From assembly GCA_900548595.1 (NCBI GenBank), contig URLB01000053.1:1-13229 (forward strand): DNA of 13,229 bases, in the 5' to 3' direction. Below the pieces are notes generated by a model. The model saw nothing but the letters and a program-made list of their open reading frames with translations. It did no database searches and was not told the origin of the DNA. Shown piece by piece: positions 7,121-12,798 of the stretch. Each line of letters begins with the position of its first letter. Position 1 is the first letter of the stretch. The translations under genes were made by a program, and so were the position numbers. This DNA comes from an uncultured Eubacteriales bacterium (GTDB taxonomy: Bacteria; Bacillota; Clostridia; Lachnospirales; Anaerotignaceae).

Positions 7121-7149
7121 CCCCTATGTTGGCGCACAGGGGATTTTTT
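7121..7149 (+). terminator. Plus-strand hairpin and T tract overlapping the Abi stop codon
   Basis: CCCC-(TA)-TGT and ACA-GGGG close around loop TGGCGC, followed by ATTTTTTA. It would stop rightward transcripts from running antisense through the Abi gene. Most of it (7127-7148) is one copy of the 22-base direct repeat that recurs at 8341-8362. Confidence 0.5.
7127..7148 (+). repeat. 22-base direct repeat, copy A
   Basis: Begins TGTTGGCGCACAGGGG and continues ATTTTT. It is identical to 8341-8362. This copy overlaps the Abi stop codon and the pair brackets the Abi gene, its RNA and promoter. Confidence 0.85.
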
Positions 7150-8089
7150 AATGTCTTAAATCACGCCAATTATTAGGAAAACCCATTTCGTGCAGCACAT
7201 CTTCTTTTGTGATAACAGTTAGTTTTCTACTAAGAACACCTATAGCACGGTATATTTCTTTTGACATACTATTGTAGTCATTATTTGATAAAAGTCGCCT
7301 TAATGCAATCATAGCTGCGAATAGGTCACGTTTTCCGTATTCGTATTCGCCATTAGAGTTTTTATTTATAGATAATTTTAAATGATACGGAGTATCAATA
7401 AGAGGTTTCTTAGTACGATAGCAATATAATCGATTACCATGAGCACAAAAATTTCTCACAGAAGATAAATAAAGAAGCTCGTTTTCGAGCTCAGTATCTA
7501 ATACCTTAAAAGCCTTAGATACATTTTGACGTTCGGGTACATTCATAAGACTATAGAATTTACTTATAGTTCCCAGGGTTAATATATTTGTTAAAACCCA
7601 TAATGGTATATATCCATATTTACTTAGATAATGAGATATACTGGGGTCAGATGCTCTGCTTGAAATTTGTTTTTGAATTTCTGATATAAGTGCCGTAATT
7701 TTGGATTGAGCATCTTTACATGAAGTATTAAAATTTCTATAAACCAAATAATTAGCATGTCCATATTTCATAGGAAAATAATATGCAATTAAGCTCTTAA
7801 CATTGCTTTCTACTTTCAATATGTATTTAAAAAAGATACTTCTGAGAACCCTATCAAAATTATATAAAGCATATATTTCCTTGAGAGTAGTACCTTTTTT
7901 ATATGAGTTTTCGCTGGATGTTTTGTCTAAAAAAAGTTTATTGTATCCGTTTATTATATTGTAATAACCTTCTTTGGATAATATATTTTTAGCATATACT
8001 TCATCATTTTGAGTAGATATATTAATCCCTCTACTTTTCAACAATTCTATTAATTCTTCATGGGTTTTAAAAGGTTTATCTACCTGCAT
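7148..8089 (-). CDS. Abi_2 / AbiF-AbiD-type abortive infection protein (HEPN superfamily)
   Basis: 313 residues from ATG at 8089. A TTG one codon upstream (8092) is possible, but the GGAGG at 8099-8103 is better spaced for the ATG. Family features: the N-terminal pattern with LLKSRGI, NILSKEGYYNIINGY and the LYNFDRVLR...ILKVESNVK helix (about 75-98), the HEPN catalytic motif R-x4-H in VRNFCAHGNRL (Arg212 and His217), and the C-terminal MGFPNNW. Abi_2 proteins are HEPN-fold RNases implicated in phage exclusion by growth arrest; the RNA target here is unknown. It lies between integrase and repressor, a common site for phage-borne defence genes. Just upstream are a strong promoter, a short structured RNA and an intrinsic terminator ending about ten bases before the ribosome binding site. 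Expression therefore probably depends on readthrough. Confidence 0.9.
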   Translation of the reverse strand: MQVDKPFKTHEELIELLKSRGINISTQNDEVYAKNILSKEGYYNIINGYNKLFLDKTSSENSYKKGTTLKEIYALYNFDRVLRSIFFKYILKVESNVKSLIAYYFPMKYGHANYLVYRNFNTSCKDAQSKITALISEIQKQISSRASDPSISHYLSKYGYIPLWVLTNILTLGTISKFYSLMNVPERQNVSKAFKVLDTELENELLYLSSVRNFCAHGNRLYCYRTKKPLIDTPYHLKLSINKNSNGEYEYGKRDLFAAMIALRRLLSNNDYNSMSKEIYRAIGVLSRKLTVITKEDVLHEMGFPNNWRDLRH

Positions 8090-8103
8090 CAAAAAAATCC
8101 TCC

Positions 8104-8186
8104 ATAAAAAAGACCCCGGGCCCGAAGGTCACCGGAGTACGTTCCAAAATATTATATGCTACGCATCAAATACTATTCTCTATTGT
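8104..8186 (-). ncRNA. Candidate small structured RNA upstream of the Abi gene
   Basis: A transcript from the promoter at 8193-8222 would start near 8186 and end at the T tract 8110-8105. In 5' to 3' order it shows an AU-rich hairpin with AGTATT/AATATT, a 2x2 internal loop and ATGC-GTA-GCAT (about 8174-8148); a short GGA-N6-TCC arm (8145-8134); then GACC-N11-GGTC (8130-8112) followed by TTTTTTA. Two GC-rich segments (CTCCGG and CCCGG) could pair across the last hairpin as a pseudoknot. Promoter, short RNA, terminator and HEPN nuclease gene in that order resemble type III toxin-antitoxin loci, but no tandem RNA repeats are visible. From memory, a conserved RNA class named the abiF motif has been described next to such genes; whether this is a member needs a covariance search. 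Confidence 0.6.
8111..8131 (-). terminator. Attenuating terminator between the small RNA and the Abi gene
   Basis: GACC/GGTC arms (8130-8127 and 8115-8112) around a very GC-rich centre, with TTTTTT at 8110-8105. The T tract ends just two bases before the GGAGG of the Abi gene. Confidence 0.65.
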
Positions 8187-8192
8187 ATGTGT

Positions 8193-8222
8193 ATCATATC
8201 AAATAATATAGTCCGATGTCAA
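8193..8222 (-). promoter_or_regulatory. Strong sigma-70 promoter for the small RNA and Abi gene
   Basis: On the minus strand a perfect TTGACA (8222-8217), an 18-base spacer and TATGAT (8198-8193), five of six matches. It is among the best promoters in the window. Its start of transcription (about 8186) lies far enough ahead of the terminator to make an RNA of about 80 bases. Confidence 0.75.
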
Positions 8223-8340
8223 CGAAAAAATTCTTAATTTTATTCTTTTTTGCGTTAAGTAACACTGAATAATGTTAGATGGCGTAAAATAATGCTCTAT
8301 AGTGTCTTTGGGGTTGGTTCTTATTATCATTCTCAAATCC

Positions 8341-8362
8341 TGTTGGCGCACAGGGGATTTTT
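8341..8362 (+). repeat. 22-base direct repeat, copy B
   Basis: Identical to 7127-7148. Here AAATCCTGT and ACA-GG-GGATTT form the hairpin around TGGCGC, followed by TTATTTTT. It lies 26 bases past the stop codon of the stalk-domain gene, so both copies sit just after a minus-strand gene. Confidence 0.85.
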
Positions 8363-8388
8363 ATTTTTCCCCATTAGGCTTATGGGGG

Positions 8389-9210
8389 TTAGTTATATAT
8401 ACCTAATTTTGCAAGGGCAGCTTCATACTCCTGTCGAGCAGCTTCTTCATATACTCCCGCATAAGGTCCGTATGTGCTTGCATTTAAAGAATCCATTTTA
8501 TATTTGATATAAGCATCTCTGGCAGCTTCTTCATAAGCAGGATCATACTGTTGAAGTTCGGCAGCTTCTTTTTTTGCTTGTTCTGCTTTTTCGTACAGTT
8601 CGTTTGCATATTCTTCGTATTTGTTATAATCATAATCAAATTTATTATAATAGTTTGCATTTGGCGAATATGTACCGTTAGTAGAGTAGGGGACATACGG
8701 TTTATAATACTGATTTGTTGATGGTTTATTCAAATACTGTTGTGCATATTCATCACTTGTCATCATGCCGCTGTTGTATGTTTTTAACGGACACAACACA
8801 TTTATTGAACCATCAGATAAATATTCATATCTTCTGCCGGCACCTTTAAGACAATCTGCAAGAGATATATAACACGTTTCGTCAATAATAACAGGCTTGT
8901 TTGAAGAATACATTTGAACAGAATTGTTATAGTATCCTGCTTCGCCTACTTTAAAGACAAGTGTATGGTCTGTTTCAAAAATTACAGCTGTCTTTGTTGA
9001 GCTATCCCAAGAAATGCCGGCACCGAGTAAGGTGGCTGCATCTCTGGCGCTTATGTACAGCTGACCGTCTACTGTTTTTAACTTAGTATCGAATGGCATT
9101 GAATATGTATATACAGCAGAAGTTGAGTCTTTGATTTCCTGTGCATAAGCAGGAACTGCACCGAATATCAAACTACAAGATAAAACAAGCGTTAAAATTC
9201 TTCTTTTCAT
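8389..9210 (-). CDS. Secreted copper-amine-oxidase N-terminal-like (stalk) domain protein
   Basis: 273 residues. Residues 1-23 are a clear signal peptide (MKRR, hydrophobic core, AYA|QE). Residues about 36-140 match the 'copper amine oxidase N-terminal-like' stalk domain common in clostridial secreted proteins: DGQLYISARDAATLLGAG, then W-D-S-S-T-K-T, then VIIDETCYISLADCLKGAG. This is a surface domain, not an enzyme. Residues 145-200 are a Tyr/Asn/Pro-rich linker. The C-terminus is helical with two YEEAAR blocks (about 226 and 254). No membrane anchor or sorting motif is visible. GGGAGG supports the ATG. Sitting in prophage-like cargo, it may be a lysogenic-conversion gene changing the host surface, but that is inference. 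No strong promoter is visible in the 74 bases before it, so it may rely partly on readthrough from the nuclease gene. Confidence 0.8.
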   Translation of the reverse strand: MKRRILTLVLSCSLIFGAVPAYAQEIKDSTSAVYTYSMPFDTKLKTVDGQLYISARDAATLLGAGISWDSSTKTAVIFETDHTLVFKVGEAGYYNNSVQMYSSNKPVIIDETCYISLADCLKGAGRRYEYLSDGSINVLCPLKTYNSGMMTSDEYAQQYLNKPSTNQYYKPYVPYSTNGTYSPNANYYNKFDYDYNKYEEYANELYEKAEQAKKEAAELQQYDPAYEEAARDAYIKYKMDSLNASTYGPYAGVYEEAARQEYEAALAKLGIYN

Positions 9211-9284
9211 TTGTAGAACCTCCCTTTAATACCTCATTATTTATATTAATTTTGTTCAATACAAACATTTTAATTTATATTGCA

Positions 9285-11009
9285 TTATTTATCCGCAGTC
9301 CATCTAAAAGCTCTTCTAAATCCTTTTGCCTCCGCTTCTTCAATTGTATAGGCATAAAATTCGCCTTTGCTCGGGGATATATCAACTCTATCGTACTGTT
9401 GGTCAAACGGAAGATGATATATCTTTTCGCCTGTTTTTGAAAGATTGCATTTTATTAGCGGATAACTGTCGAAATCAAAATTTTCTTTAACTTTAATTTT
9501 CAAAGAGTCTGCACACTTTTTTGCTAATGATGATAATGTTGTGCTTGTTATAAATATACCCTTATATGTTCTTTTAGGGTCTTTTATTGAAGCTACAATT
9601 AAACTGCCATACAGCTGAAAGATATGTTTTTCGTGTATTGTTTTAGACTTAGCCCAACGTTTACACTGAATAACTAAGGTTTCGTCTCCTTTTTCAACCA
9701 AAAGGTCTCTTCCCATATCTTCAAGTCCCATTAATGCACCATTATATTTAACTTTATATCCTTTACTTTCATATAGATAGCCTACATACCTTTCGTACTC
9801 TATTCCTATATCCCAGTCCGATTTTTTTCTTTTTTGGTATCTGTCCAAGGCAAGTTGATACTTCTCTGTAGTTGAAAGTTTGGCGTATTCTTCAGGAGAC
9901 AGCCAACTCTTGAGTTTGTCATACTCAGTATGTTCAAGGTTGTTTTCTGTTGCATATATGTAATCATGAGCCTTATAAGGATCCGCTTCTTCAAAATCTT
10001 CTAACCAAGGAAAAAGAGTTTCTAAGTAGTGAAGCTGATATTCAAGCATTTTGTTTTCTTTCATAAGTTGGCGTTTTTCTTGTGCTATTTCCATAACGGA
10101 ATCGGACGCCTTAAGTGCAGGGCGCTTTTTGTTTTTTAAGTCAGCTGCAATTTTTTTATCAACAGAATAAAATAACTCGGAATATATTGTGGCAAGCCAA
10201 GGATATTTTTGAGAAGTTTCATTTACTATGTTTTCTATATATACCTTTCTTGAATTTATTTCTTCTTCTCTTTTATCTAATGCTAATTTGGTTTGACTGT
10301 AAGATTTGACTAAATCATCATTTTTGTGTCTGAAATTAGTTTCTAGTTCACTGTTTTTTTCTCTATACTCATCTTCTAAGGATTGGAGCTTATCTTCATA
10401 TTTCATTTCATAAAAAGTTGCTGTGTTGTTTAGCTTTTTTTCTAAATTAGATAATTCAGACTTTAAATTACTTACTTTATCATCCTTTTCGATTATTAAA
10501 GCTGTTGATATTATAAAGAAAAAATATATAAGTATTGTAATCAACAATCCTATTTCTTGATTATGTAAGTTTACATTAGACAAATTTAAAAAATAAGTTA
10601 TTACAGCAGATATGATATACAAAATCCACCAAAAAAGCAGAATGCCTGAACATCCTATTTTTACTATAAGAATCAGTGTGTTACCTGTTTTTTTTAAGAA
10701 ATAGAAGTTACTTCTTTCAGGTGGAGAAACATTCTTTAAATATTCATCATATTCCCACCTTAATGGTAAATCCAAAAATTGTTGGTATTCATCAAATGTA
10801 GCGAAGTTTTCTTTGGTATATGGATTAATAATGGTTTTATCAGCTGTATAAAGCTCAAAATTATATTCTCTTTTATACTCAATAAGATCATCAACTGTTC
10901 TGATTACTTTACCGTTATAAGGATTTACTTTATTAACAGAAGTTTCAAACTCAGGTTTAAGCTTTTGACGTTTGTACTCCTCGAAAGATAGTATTGCCAA
11001 TTTTATCAC
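9285..11009 (-). CDS. Membrane-anchored Mrr-like (PD-(D/E)XK) restriction endonuclease
   Basis: 574 residues. The N-terminal part has a duplicated motif, VNPYNGKVIRTVDD (28-41) and INPYTKENFATFDE (61-74). Two transmembrane segments follow (about 111-140 and 152-173), then a charged coiled coil (about 176-265) and a linker helix region (300-395). A C-terminal Mrr-like nuclease domain (about 400-510) has GIEYERYVGYLYESKGYKV, then G-R-D435, then Q448-C-K450 (IQCKRW), the D...QxK form of the PD-(D/E)XK active site. Mrr-type nucleases cut modified DNA and related membrane-bound forms occur in phage defence; target specificity cannot be read here. The start is GTG at 11009, close behind AAAAGGG; TTG at 11000 is an alternative. 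It follows the repressor stop by seven bases, so it is probably expressed from the repressor promoter in the lysogen. Confidence 0.85.
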   Translation of the reverse strand: MIKLAILSFEEYKRQKLKPEFETSVNKVNPYNGKVIRTVDDLIEYKREYNFELYTADKTIINPYTKENFATFDEYQQFLDLPLRWEYDEYLKNVSPPERSNFYFLKKTGNTLILIVKIGCSGILLFWWILYIISAVITYFLNLSNVNLHNQEIGLLITILIYFFFIISTALIIEKDDKVSNLKSELSNLEKKLNNTATFYEMKYEDKLQSLEDEYREKNSELETNFRHKNDDLVKSYSQTKLALDKREEEINSRKVYIENIVNETSQKYPWLATIYSELFYSVDKKIAADLKNKKRPALKASDSVMEIAQEKRQLMKENKMLEYQLHYLETLFPWLEDFEEADPYKAHDYIYATENNLEHTEYDKLKSWLSPEEYAKLSTTEKYQLALDRYQKRKKSDWDIGIEYERYVGYLYESKGYKVKYNGALMGLEDMGRDLLVEKGDETLVIQCKRWAKSKTIHEKHIFQLYGSLIVASIKDPKRTYKGIFITSTTLSSLAKKCADSLKIKVKENFDFDSYPLIKCNLSKTGEKIYHLPFDQQYDRVDISPSKGEFYAYTIEEAEAKGFRRAFRWTADK

Positions 11010-11016
11010 AACCCTT

Positions 11017-11649
11017 TTAATACCTCTTAACTACCTGCATTAATCTTCCTTGAATGTATACATCGTTTAATTCTCTGCCCATAAATATTTTTGTCTCATA
11101 AGATGGATTTTCCGGTTGCAATATAATAGCGCCGTCTTTTTTTATTACTCTTTTTAAAGTCTCTTCATCGCCGTTTACATTAACTATGGCTATGTCTCCG
11201 CTGTCTACATCGCTTTGTTTTCTGATAAGGAGTAAATCACCTTCGCTTATTCCTGCATTAATCATACTGTCGCCTTTGGCTCTGAGATAGAAATAGTCAT
11301 ATCCGTCAAGTAGATCATCTGATGAAGTTAATTGATAACCCTCTATATTACTTTCAGCAAACATCGGCTCTCCACAACGTACACTGCCGATTATAGGAAT
11401 TTTTACAAAATCAGATACATCTACAGGGATCGCCCCTTTAGGAAGTTGAGGTTCGTTATTTTCAGAACCAATAAGGTAATCTAGCGATACACCAAAGTAG
11501 TCGGCAATTTTTTGTAGCTTTGAAGCATTTGGGCTACTTTTACCTAATTTACTAATATAACCTTTACCAAAATCAAGGTCTGTTTCCAATTTATTCATAG
11601 AAATCTTTTCTTTTGCGCATAATTCTTTGATTTTATCCTTTAGGGTCAT
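11017..11649 (-). CDS. LexA-like phage repressor (XRE helix-turn-helix + S24 peptidase)
   Basis: 210 residues from ATG at 11649, which has GGAG eight bases upstream. An in-frame ATG at 11655 is too close to that site, and the frame open to 11712 runs through the operators. Residues 1-62 form an XRE helix-turn-helix (KLETDLDFGKGYISK). Residues about 80-205 are the S24 autoprotease: cleavage site Cys92-Gly93 (SVRCGEPMFA), nucleophile Ser128 (AKGDSM) and Lys166 (EETLKRVI). A Cys-Gly scissile bond is known from UmuD; Ala-Gly is more usual. RecA-stimulated self-cleavage during DNA damage would lift repression and induce the element. It is transcribed away from the Cro-like gene, with five operators in between, and is followed at seven bases by the Mrr-like nuclease. 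Confidence 0.93.
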   Translation of the reverse strand: MTLKDKIKELCAKEKISMNKLETDLDFGKGYISKLGKSSPNASKLQKIADYFGVSLDYLIGSENNEPQLPKGAIPVDVSDFVKIPIIGSVRCGEPMFAESNIEGYQLTSSDDLLDGYDYFYLRAKGDSMINAGISEGDLLLIRKQSDVDSGDIAIVNVNGDEETLKRVIKKDGAIILQPENPSYETKIFMGRELNDVYIQGRLMQVVKRY

Positions 11650-11664
11650 AGACATCTCTCCAGT

Positions 11665-11746
11665 TTCTGAAAAAATCGCAAAATAACTATTGACTTTCTG
11701 AAAATATAGCATATAATAAATATTAGATATTCTGAAAAAATCGCAA
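11665..11746 (+). promoter_or_regulatory. Operators O1, O2 and O3 of the lysogeny switch
   Basis: Three 17-base sites in the same orientation. O1 (11665-11681) and O3 (11730-11746) are both TTCTGA-AAAAA-TCGCAA. O2 (11696-11712) is TTCTGA-AAATA-TAGCAT. The half-sites TTCTGA and TTGCGA (reverse of TCGCAA) form an imperfect dyad, as expected for an XRE repressor dimer. Spacings of 31 and 34 bases put the sites about three helical turns apart. O2 fills the spacer of the rightward promoter. Confidence 0.75.
11690..11717 (+). promoter_or_regulatory. Rightward (early/lytic) promoter
   Basis: TTGACT (11690-11695), a 16-base spacer and TATAAT (11712-11717), directed at the Cro-like gene, with a predicted start near 11724. 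Operator O2 (11696-11712) occupies the spacer exactly, so repressor binding would exclude RNA polymerase. Confidence 0.75.
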
Positions 11747-11797
11747 AAACAATATATGCTTATTTTGAATGGTGTTTATATAGTTATTGTTAATTGA

Positions 11798-11826
11798 ATT
11801 ATAGAATATTTTCAGAAGTAAGTCAA
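11798..11826 (-). promoter_or_regulatory. Leftward promoter of the repressor-nuclease operon
   Basis: On the minus strand TTGACT (11826-11821), a 17-base spacer and TATAAT (11803-11798), predicted start near 11791. Operator O4 (11801-11817) lies in the spacer. It closely resembles the rightward promoter in sequence (TTGACT, CTGAAAATAT, ATAAT), as if the same promoter-operator unit were present twice in opposite orientation. Confidence 0.7.
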
Positions 11827-11849
11827 TAAAAGTTGTGATATTTTCAGAA
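11801..11849 (-). promoter_or_regulatory. Operators O4 and O5 of the lysogeny switch
   Basis: Two 17-base sites in reverse orientation relative to O1-O3: O4 (11801-11817), TTCTGA-AAATA-TTCTAT, and O5 (11833-11849), TTCTGA-AAATA-TCACAA on the minus strand, 32 bases apart. O4 covers the leftward promoter. O5 ends eight bases ahead of the Cro-like gene's AAGGAGG. Confidence 0.7.
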
Positions 11850-11870
11850 AAATTACAAGGAGGTGAGTAA

Positions 11871-12065
11871 GTGTTATACGAAAAAATCAAAACAATGTGT
11901 AAAGAAAAGAATATACCTATAAGGAAACTTGAATTAAACTTAGGTTTTTCGCAGGGAAGTGTATGTAAATGGAATGATGTATGTCCTTCTGTTGATAAGG
12001 TCAAAAAAGTCGCTGACTTCCTTGGTGTAACAGTGGACGAGCTTATATCGGATAAGGTTAGTTAG
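11871..12065 (+). CDS. Cro-like XRE helix-turn-helix regulator
   Basis: 64 residues, essentially one XRE domain: EKIKTMCKEKNIPIRKLELNLGFSQGSVCKWN followed by VDKVKKVADFLGVTVDELI. It aligns along its whole length with the DNA-binding domain of the divergent S24 repressor, so the two probably recognise the same operators, like Cro and CI. The start is GTG at 11871, seven bases after AAGGAGG (11857-11863); no better start exists. It is the first gene of the rightward early operon, driven from 11690-11717 with a leader of about 147 bases that crosses O4 and O5. Its last 42 bases, including the stop, belong to the 64-base repeat that recurs at the end of the window. Confidence 0.88.
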   Translation: MLYEKIKTMCKEKNIPIRKLELNLGFSQGSVCKWNDVCPSVDKVKKVADFLGVTVDELISDKVS

Positions 12066-12087
12066 GAGTAAACGAAGAACCCGACAG
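12024..12087 (+). repeat. 64-base direct repeat, copy 1 (end of the Cro-like gene and downstream)
   Basis: 63 of 64 bases match 13166-13229. The only difference (12032 A, 13174 G) is at a third codon position and is silent. The last 55 bases are identical. The two copies are 1142 bases apart and bracket the small membrane-protein module. Confidence 0.92.
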
Positions 12088-12113
12088 GAGATAAACGAGT
12101 AGGAGGTGGAAAG

Positions 12114-12338
12114 ATGACACAGCAAGAATTTTTTGCCGCAATAAAAGAAATAGAAGAAGCTGAGAAAAATCCTTCAGTACGCAATTTTATATCCCACCAA
12201 GAAAATATTATTGAAGATTTGGAGAAGCAGATTGATTCTCTGAAAGGACAGCGTTTTCAACTTCTGTCAGTTTTGTTTCTAAGTATTTTTGCGAATGTAG
12301 TGAGTATATGCTCACTGCTAATGATAATACAGAGATAA
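12114..12338 (+). CDS. Small single-pass membrane protein, unknown function
   Basis: 74 residues. Residues 1-47 are charged and mostly helical (KEIEEAEKNP, NIIEDLEKQIDSLK; probable short coiled coil at 30-46). Residues 49-71 form one transmembrane helix, leaving only IQR after it. AGGAGGTGGAAAG sits directly ahead of the ATG. Exactly the same GGAGGTGGAAAGATGA start region is found at the 34-codon gene at 12694, which argues that both are translated and derive from a common module. It is the second gene of the rightward operon, 48 bases after cro. Its last 131 bases overlap the minus-strand gene 12208-12612. I do not recognise the family. Small membrane proteins at this place in phages can act in superinfection exclusion, but nothing here proves that. 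Confidence 0.7.
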   Translation: MTQQEFFAAIKEIEEAEKNPSVRNFISHQENIIEDLEKQIDSLKGQRFQLLSVLFLSIFANVVSICSLLMIIQR

Positions 12339-12612
12339 TTATTGTGATAATGGTAGTTTGTTTGTTGAATAGTTTATCGGATTTATCCTCTAAACTTTTT
12401 TCAACAGCTTCTATACCGGCATCGGTGAGACCGTAAAGATTATCTTCAAACATAGCCTTTTCGTAGACTATTACGTATTTATTTATAAAGTTTTTTGAAT
12501 TGATAATGTGCAGGTAATTTTCATATCTAAGGTCTGTCTTTTCAAAGATTTCTGAAAGAGTTAAATCTCTTTTATATATGGCTGTTAAAAAAGTTATCTG
12601 TTCTTTAGTCAA
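12208..12612 (-). CDS. Winged-helix-like protein with C-terminal transmembrane segment, unknown
   Basis: 134 residues. Residues 3-75 look like a winged helix-turn-helix (ITFLTAIYKRDLTLSEIFEKTDL, then YENYLHIINSKNF, then a beta wing with YVIVYEKAMF and YGLTDAGIEAVEKS, the usual 'LT..G' end). Residues 86-107 are one transmembrane helix, followed by a polar tail with a short coiled coil. The start is TTG at 12612, ten bases after AAGGAG (12623-12628). An extended -10 promoter lies at 12636-12644. It is transcribed against the early operon and overlaps the 3' end of the gene at 12114-12338 by 131 bases, tail to tail. A membrane-tethered DNA-binding or sensor role is an inference from the domain order; the family is not recognised. 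Confidence 0.65.
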   Translation of the reverse strand: MTKEQITFLTAIYKRDLTLSEIFEKTDLRYENYLHIINSKNFINKYVIVYEKAMFEDNLYGLTDAGIEAVEKSLEDKSDKLFNKQTTIITIIISVLSLAVSIYSLHSQKYLETKLTEVENAVLSENQSASPNLQ

Positions 12613-12635
12613 CTTAGTTCATCTCCTTAAAACGG

Positions 12636-12664
12636 AGTATAGCACAAAAGTATTTTATGAACAA
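12636..12664 (-). promoter_or_regulatory. Promoter of the winged-helix membrane protein gene
   Basis: The minus strand reads TGCTATACT (12644-12636), an extended -10 with five of six matches. A weak TTGTTC -35 (12664-12659) lies 17 bases upstream. Confidence 0.55.
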
Positions 12665-12693
12665 ACTAATAAACTCATCTGGGAGGTGGAAAG

Positions 12694-12798
12694 ATGAAAG
12701 AATTAAAAAAAGAAGTAGCAATTAGGGTATTTGATTCAGCGCGTAGGATATGCGACATCGTTATTGCGGTATTAATCATTAAGTTGCTTCTTAGCTGA
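12694..12798 (+). CDS. 34-residue small membrane protein
   Basis: An ATG at 12694 preceded by GGGAGGTGGAAAG opens a frame ending at TGA 12796-12798. Residues 1-19 are basic and amphipathic (MKELKKEVAIRVFDSARR). Residues 20-34 (CDIVIAVLIIKLLLS) are hydrophobic and would insert in the membrane. The start region shares 16 bases (GGAGGTGGAAAGATGA) with the gene at 12114, strong evidence that it is translated. The layout resembles tiny membrane-active peptides, including type I toxins, but no antisense RNA can be shown and the family is not recognised. A hairpin (12793-12821) begins at its last codons. Confidence 0.6.
   Translation: MKELKKEVAIRVFDSARRICDIVIAVLIIKLLLS

Noticed and set aside
11647..11712. 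Longer repressor reading frame starting at 11712
   Set aside because: No ribosome binding site lies ahead of it, and its extra 21 codons run through operators O1 and O2; ATG at 11649 has a well-spaced GGAG.
11665..11849. Recurrent TTCTGAAAA-type sequences as a CRISPR-like array
   Set aside because: The units are 17 bases, change orientation, have irregular spacing and coincide with promoter boxes; they are operators.
11723..12004. Minus-strand open frame of 93 codons
   Set aside because: It covers the operators and overlaps the Cro-like gene in antisense; no start signals and a low-complexity composition.
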